NCBI GenBank assembly: GCA_018715065.1
Contig: DVMJ01000017.1
Span: forward strand, 1-27,641
DNA from: Fimiplasma intestinipullorum
GTDB lineage: Bacteria > Bacillota_I > Bacilli_A > Erysipelotrichales > Coprobacillaceae
Length of the DNA stretch: 27,641 nucleotides
Direction of reading: 5' to 3'
Part shown: one piece after another, positions 23,893 through 27,641 of the stretch
How positions within the stretch are numbered: position 1 is the stretch's first letter
How the letters are laid out: each line of letters begins with the position of its first letter
Notes under the pieces: generated by a model
The model's database searches: none
Told to the model about the DNA's origin: nothing
The model's input: only the letters and a program-made list of their open reading frames with translations
Position numbers and translations under genes: made by a program

Positions 23893-24597
23893 TCATAATG
23901 GATTTTTCTTAATTTTCGCAAAAAGGCGCGGATAAGCCTTAGGGGTTGCTTTTTCTTTATATATGTAGAGATTCACCCGTTTCTCTTCCGTTCCCGGCAG
24001 TGTAAAGGCATGCATATGTTCCAGCCGGCCGCCTAATTTCTGGACCCCGTGACATGCCTCCTGCCATTCGACTTCCCCCTGGCTGCCTTTGAGGGCAATA
24101 AACCAACCGCCTGGTTTAACCAAAGGCAAACAGAGCTCATCTAAGATCTGCAGACGCGCCACAGCCCGGGCAGTCACGATATCTGCCTGCTCTCGATGAT
24201 CGGCTGCATACGCTTCGGCTCTGGCTGCCACCGCTTCGACCTGTTCTAAAGCCAGCGCATCAATCAGATGATTTAAAAAAGTAATTCGTTTATTTAAAGA
24301 ATCCACGATCGTCACACGAATGTCCGGATAGACGATCTTGAGCGGTATGGAAGGAAATCCTGCTCCGGCGCCAATATCCATCAGATGCTCATGGGAAAGC
24401 GGATGATCAAAAGCCAAAGTCAGCGAATCATAGAAATGTTTCAGATAAACATCCTGCTTTTGGGTAATATGCGTGAGATTCATCTTTTCATTCCATTCCA
24501 CTAAAAGGGTATAATAAAGTTCAAATTGCTCAAGCATACGACTGGTCAATTCGATACCTTGAGCTTTCAAAGCGTCAATAAATGCCTGAATATCCAT
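23893..24597 (-). CDS. rsmG: 16S rRNA (guanine-N7)-methyltransferase RsmG (GidB)
   Basis: This enzyme methylates N7 of G527 in 16S rRNA using S-adenosylmethionine. Its 234 residues from ATG 24597 match the family. The motifs are WNEKMNLTHIT near residues 35-45, HFYDSL near 54, the SAM-binding loop MDIGAGAGFPSIPL at about 73-86, VDSLNKRITFL near 100 and TARAVARL near 145. The open frame continues upstream to 24747, but that extension crosses the promoter region and has no ribosome site. The chosen start has AAGGGATGG upstream. It heads the operon with noc and the Imm5-like gene, and is divergent from the HD-domain gene. Confidence 0.93.
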   Translation of the reverse strand: MDIQAFIDALKAQGIELTSRMLEQFELYYTLLVEWNEKMNLTHITQKQDVYLKHFYDSLTLAFDHPLSHEHLMDIGAGAGFPSIPLKIVYPDIRVTIVDSLNKRITFLNHLIDALALEQVEAVAARAEAYAADHREQADIVTARAVARLQILDELCLPLVKPGGWFIALKGSQGEVEWQEACHGVQKLGGRLEHMHAFTLPGTEEKRVNLYIYKEKATPKAYPRLFAKIKKNPL

Positions 24598-24618
24598 TCT
24601 GTCACCATCCCTTAGACT

Positions 24619-24683
24619 ATTATAACGAATTTTTATTGGAATAACCATCTTTTTTATCAGCCGAAAAGAAAATATGCTATAAT
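24619..24683. promoter_or_regulatory. Divergent promoters of rsmG and the HD-domain gene
   Basis: Minus strand: a perfect TATAAT (plus 24619-24624) for rsmG with a poor -35. Plus strand: an extended -10, TGC-TATAAT (24675-24683), for the HD gene. The two do not overlap. Confidence 0.55.
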
Positions 24684-24707
24684 GAAGAAAAGAAAGTAGG
24701 GACATCA

Positions 24708-25301
24708 ATGACCAGTAAAGAGAGATTTTTGGAGATATATCAGACAAATATTCAAAGAGATGGAGCTGACCGTTTGCTTAGTTTCCTGTTATCCAGCCAC
24801 TCGGATTTCTTCAGTGCTCCGGCCAGTTCCCGTTATCATGGGGCCTATGTGGGGGGGCTGGTTGATCATAGCCTCAATGTTTACGATTGCCTCAAAGATT
24901 ATTTGGCTCGACCTCGGGTCCAGGAAGTCTATGATCTAAAGAATTATAGTGAAGAAACGATAGCCATCGTCGCCTTGCTGCACGACCTCTGTAAGATCAA
25001 CTGTTACCACCCCGGCTTTCGCAATGTCAAAAACGATGCGGGTATCTGGGAAAAAGTGCCCACCTTCGAGTTTCGTGATGAGATTCCCTATGGACATGGC
25101 GAAAAATCCGTCTATATCATCAGCGGCTATATGCGGTTAAGCCGGGAAGAGGCCTTTGCCATCCGTTATCATATGGGCTTTTCAGGCACGGAGGATACAC
25201 GCAATGTCGGCGCTGCTTTTGAAAAGTTTCCGCTTGCTTTTGCCCTTTCGACCGCCGATATGGAAGCTACTTATTTTCTGGAGAGTCAACATAAAAAGTA
25301 G
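24708..25301 (+). CDS. HD-domain phosphohydrolase-like protein
   Basis: 197 residues. The HD fold shows Y-H-G-A-Y-V-G-G-L-V-D-H-S with His 44 and 54, the paired ALLHDLCK with His-Asp at 92-93, then YGHGEKSVY near 127 and IRYHMG with His about 152. These are candidate metal ligands in the expected order for a metal-dependent phosphohydrolase. The substrate is unknown; nucleotides or phosphate esters are usual for this superfamily. Similar proteins occur in chromosomes and in prophages. ATG with AGTAGGG upstream. The 3' end overlaps the convergent O-antigen-ligase-like gene by 35 bp. Confidence 0.8.
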   Translation: MTSKERFLEIYQTNIQRDGADRLLSFLLSSHSDFFSAPASSRYHGAYVGGLVDHSLNVYDCLKDYLARPRVQEVYDLKNYSEETIAIVALLHDLCKINCYHPGFRNVKNDAGIWEKVPTFEFRDEIPYGHGEKSVYIISGYMRLSREEAFAIRYHMGFSGTEDTRNVGAAFEKFPLAFALSTADMEATYFLESQHKK

Positions 25302-26706
25302 AAGCACCTGAACAGGCCAGTAAACCAAAGAAGACAAACAATAAGGGTGTACTGGAAGGCTGCGCAATATTCGTTAGATCTTGCATCAGATAACAGAGGA
25401 TCGCCAGGCAGAGCGCCAGATGCTTGCCCTTGGCTAGATTCTCTTTTAATATCTCGCCAAACATCCCTAGATACGTCCCCAGCCCGAATATTCCTGTCGT
25501 GACTAATAACTGCAGATAAACATTATGCGCGGCATCGAGGACCAGATCCCCAAACAGGGCTGCCTGCTCGGTCAAGGAAGCAAATGTTTCCGGTCCGGTT
25601 CCGATCAACCACTCCTTGATTCCCGCAGAAGCATAAACCTTCCAGGTATAGATCCAGGTCATGCCACGATAGCTGGCCCAGCTCTTCCCAAAACGAAGAT
25701 AATCATTCAGTGCTCCTAGATCAAGAAAACGTCCAAGCGTATTCACAAAAAGCAAGAACAAGACACCAAGTAGCACACAGCCGCCTAAAATCTTCCAGTA
25801 CCAGTGAGCCAGATGTGTCCTTGCCATGCCTAGATACAATAACCCCAAACAAAGAAGCATCAGGATCAGAAAGACCGGATGAAAGACCGTCAAGAACAGC
25901 GTAGAAGTCTCCATGTAATGCGGGAAAAAATAACTTGCATTGACCACGATGCTCATCCCGACCAGTCCCATCGCCACGAGCGCTAAAAACCGCCGCAAGG
26001 CCAAAAGATGCGTGCCCAGAAAACCAATCGCTAACAATAGAACAACCCCCAATGCGACTAGCCCACTATCTGTATTCGCACAGGCCAGACCTAGCATTCC
26101 AAGCAATGCGCCGATCCCGGCAAGTCTTTCTTTGCCCTCCCCCATAGCAAAATGGATCGCTAAAAAAGGAACCATCAGACAAAGATAAGCCGAGTAGAAA
26201 TTAATATTTCCGACGGTCGAAATAAAAGCAAAATAATTGTCAGGTGACATCTGCGTATAAATCCCTAATGGATCGATCTGATAATAATTGAGACAGGCTA
26301 AAACAGCAGTTCCACCGACCCCAACCACAGCGGGGAAGATCAACGATCGATCAACAGTGGCATGCCGGCTCAAAGCAAAATAGAGCCCCCCATACATCAG
26401 ATAAGTCAAAAGTCCCTGCAGCCTGCCATTTTGCCCGCTCCAGCTCGCAAAATAATCTATTGAGAAAAGCGTTGAGCAAAACATCACCAATAAAAAAGCA
26501 AGCACAAAAAAATCCAGACGCCGAAAGGTCCAGCGGACATCACGACGAATATCATCAATGATCACAGCCATCAAATAGATGAAAGTAACACCAAAAAAGA
26601 AGTAATGCTTCGTCGCTAAAATATCGAATAAATGATCATGGATCACCAAAGGAAACAGAGCCAACATTGCCCATAAGTAGATTTGTGAGACTCTTTTGAT
26701 CAACAT
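25267..26706 (-). CDS. O-antigen ligase / Wzy-like polytopic membrane protein
   Basis: 479 residues with about 11-13 membrane helices. The periplasmic-type loop and following helices (DAAHNVYLQLLVTTGIFGL near residue 395) carry the H-N-x-x-L-Q-x-x-x-x-x-G pattern of the Wzy_C / WaaL O-antigen ligase family. Family members transfer or polymerise glycan chains on lipid carriers at the outer face of the membrane. In Gram-positives they usually belong to capsule, wall-polymer or glycosylation pathways. No other glycan genes adjoin it, so its substrate is open. The ATG at 26706 is preferred because AGGGGGG sits six bases upstream; the in-frame ATG at 26712 touches that site. The 3' end overlaps the HD gene. 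Confidence 0.82.
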   Translation of the reverse strand: MLIKRVSQIYLWAMLALFPLVIHDHLFDILATKHYFFFGVTFIYLMAVIIDDIRRDVRWTFRRLDFFVLAFLLVMFCSTLFSIDYFASWSGQNGRLQGLLTYLMYGGLYFALSRHATVDRSLIFPAVVGVGGTAVLACLNYYQIDPLGIYTQMSPDNYFAFISTVGNINFYSAYLCLMVPFLAIHFAMGEGKERLAGIGALLGMLGLACANTDSGLVALGVVLLLAIGFLGTHLLALRRFLALVAMGLVGMSIVVNASYFFPHYMETSTLFLTVFHPVFLILMLLCLGLLYLGMARTHLAHWYWKILGGCVLLGVLFLLFVNTLGRFLDLGALNDYLRFGKSWASYRGMTWIYTWKVYASAGIKEWLIGTGPETFASLTEQAALFGDLVLDAAHNVYLQLLVTTGIFGLGTYLGMFGEILKENLAKGKHLALCLAILCYLMQDLTNIAQPSSTPLLFVFFGLLACSGASTFYVDSPENK

Positions 26707-26727
26707 ATCCATCCCCCCTCTTCTTTT

Positions 26728-26756
26728 ATTTTACTAGATATCTTTTTGTTTTTAAA
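26728..26756 (-). promoter_or_regulatory. Promoter of the O-antigen-ligase-like gene
   Basis: On the minus strand, TTTAAA (plus 26751-26756), a 17-bp spacer and TAAAAT (plus 26728-26733). Confidence 0.4.
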
Positions 26757-26776
26757 TCTTTTTACGGCCATTTTAC

Positions 26777-26805
26777 TTACTATTTAGATGTATTTGTATT
26801 ATACT
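26777..26805 (+). promoter_or_regulatory. Promoter of the DJ-1/PfpI gene
   Basis: TTACTA (26777-26782), a 17-bp spacer and TATACT (26800-26805). The start codon at 26832 lies behind GGAAGGAGG. Confidence 0.5.
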
Positions 26806-26831
26806 TAAATTATCGGAAGGAGGCATACCAA

Positions 26832-27374
26832 ATGAAAGTATGTATGATTATCACAGATGGTTTTGAAGAAATCGAAGCCATTGGTACTTTAGCCATCTTA
26901 AGCCGTGGTGGTGTTGAAGTGGATGTTTATTCTTTACTTGATAAAGATGCAACCGGACGCTTTGGCGTTACCTGTACCAATCTAAAACCTTTTTCAACCA
27001 TGACGATGGATGATTATGAAGCCATCATCATCCCAGGCGGACCTGAATGGAAAGCACTCGAAGCAAGCCAGGAAGTACAAAACTGGTTAAAGGCCTTCAA
27101 TGAAGCAGGCAAATATGTTTGTGCCATCTGCGCCGGACCAACGATCTTGGGTCGTGCCGGTTTCTTAAAAGGCAAGAATTATACTTGCTTCACTTCTATG
27201 AATGATGACTTTGGCGGCACTTACCATCAACAATATGTCGTTAAAGACGGAAACATCATCACTGGATGTTCAGCAGCTGCCAGCATTGATTTTGGCTTTG
27301 CCATTTTGGAAGCTGTTGCCGGCAAAGAAGCAGCGGATAAGACCAAAGCAGAAATCTACTACAACTACAAGTAA
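26832..27374 (+). CDS. DJ-1/PfpI-family protein
   Basis: 180 residues, the usual DJ-1 size. The nucleophile elbow CAICAGPTIL places the reactive cysteine at residue 100. The glutamate that tunes it is in DGFEEIEA (Glu 15, equal to human DJ-1 Glu 18). YEAIIIPGG near 62-70 is the usual strand before the oxyanion region. Family members act as chaperones, deglycases (disputed) or oxidative-stress factors in the cytosol. It is closest to the YajL/ThiJ branch rather than to the PfpI proteases, judged by length and the E-E-x-E pattern. The gene is monocistronic, with its own promoter, a strong ribosome site and a terminator touching its stop. Confidence 0.9.
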   Translation: MKVCMIITDGFEEIEAIGTLAILSRGGVEVDVYSLLDKDATGRFGVTCTNLKPFSTMTMDDYEAIIIPGGPEWKALEASQEVQNWLKAFNEAGKYVCAICAGPTILGRAGFLKGKNYTCFTSMNDDFGGTYHQQYVVKDGNIITGCSAAASIDFGFAILEAVAGKEAADKTKAEIYYNYK

Positions 27375-27395
27375 AAAGCTCGTTTGAGCTTTTTT
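27373..27395 (+). terminator. Terminator of the DJ-1 gene
   Basis: AAAAAGCTC (27373-27381), loop GTTT and GAGCTTTTT (27386-27394). It begins inside the TAA stop. Confidence 0.85.
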
Positions 27396-27577
27396 ATTTT
27401 ACCGCAAGAACACCCTTCTTTTCCTGGAAAACAACATCTCTTTTTATCTCTAAAACACTTTTCTCAATCCCACATGACCTGGAACCAATGGATCACTAAA
27501 AACAGCCATGCCTTGGCTTAACAGTGATAAGGAACTAAATCATTTATCAACTGTCAGCTGACGGTTTTCGGGTGCAT

Positions 27578-27626
27578 AAAAAACTCCCGTCTGATTCCAT
27601 AACAGGAAATTGGACGGGAGTTTTTT
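27578..27626. terminator. Strong bidirectional terminator at the right edge
   Basis: AAAAAACTCCCGTC (27578-27591) and GACGGGAGTTTTTT (27613-27626) form a perfect 14-bp stem, with TTCC/GGAA pairing inside the loop. T-runs on both strands. It probably ends a minus-strand gene lying beyond the window, since the DJ-1 gene already has its own terminator. Confidence 0.75.
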
Positions 27627-27641
27627 ACCATATGGCAGAGA

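Noticed and set aside
24598..24747. 50-residue N-terminal extension of RsmG
   Set aside because: It spans both divergent promoters and is rich in aromatic and hydrophobic residues unlike RsmG; the family starts at about MDIQAF.
27540..27641. T-box or other riboswitch at the right edge
   Set aside because: Only a terminator hairpin is visible; no T-box antiterminator motif (TGGNACC-like) or conserved riboswitch core accompanies it.
1..27641. CRISPR array, parS or Noc-binding sites, tRNA or rRNA genes
   Set aside because: No regularly spaced direct repeats of CRISPR size, no clear parS-like TGTTTCACGTGAAACA or Noc-site palindrome, and no tRNA or rRNA seen on reading the window by eye.

Overview
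The window looks like a chromosome segment of a low-to-mid GC Gram-positive (Bacillota/Firmicutes), most likely a gut member of the Erysipelotrichia. The evidence is strong AGGAGG-type ribosome sites with frequent TTG/GTG starts, an LtaS-type lipoteichoic acid synthase, a Noc-type ParB gene next to rsmG, a DUF1307 lipoprotein and a GH125 mannosidase. The class-level placement is inference; no rRNA or tRNA is present to fix it.

Bases 1-6350 are a graveyard of mobile DNA. The left edge carries the last codons of a plus-strand gene with a terminator, a short minus-strand gene resembling the tail of a conjugative-element relaxase, and a 15-bp perfect inverted repeat. Next come a broken phage large terminase (744-1953) and a broken HK97-type portal gene (3443-4537) in normal phage order. 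Between them sits one completely intact gene, an AAA/DUF4143 ATPase (2059-3378) with its own promoter, ribosome site and terminator. That is the layout of a phage 'moron' (cargo) gene, and it has outlived its prophage. A frameshifted IS1595-like element (about 5141-6331) closes this part.

Bases 6400-22150 are ordinary core-like DNA. A DUF1307 lipoprotein gene lies on the minus strand. An LtaS-type synthase follows, preceded by an 11-bp phased CTTAA array that looks like a Pho box. A MarR regulator overlaps the first gene of a heterodimeric ABC exporter (9088-13634). Then come a YitT-family membrane protein, a PepD dipeptidase, and a LysR regulator facing a second heterodimeric ABC exporter (17314-20774). 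A GH125 alpha-mannosidase ends the block. Both exporters show the asymmetric ATPase-site pattern of LmrCD/TM287-288 type transporters.

Bases 22180-27641 hold a 107-bp MITE-like inverted repeat abutting the last quarter or less of a trkH gene (an apparent element-mediated truncation). The minus-strand group rsmG - noc/parB - Imm5-like protein follows, with tight coupling. The rest is an HD-domain hydrolase, a tail-overlapping O-antigen-ligase-like membrane protein and a DJ-1/PfpI protein. Two strong terminators end the window.
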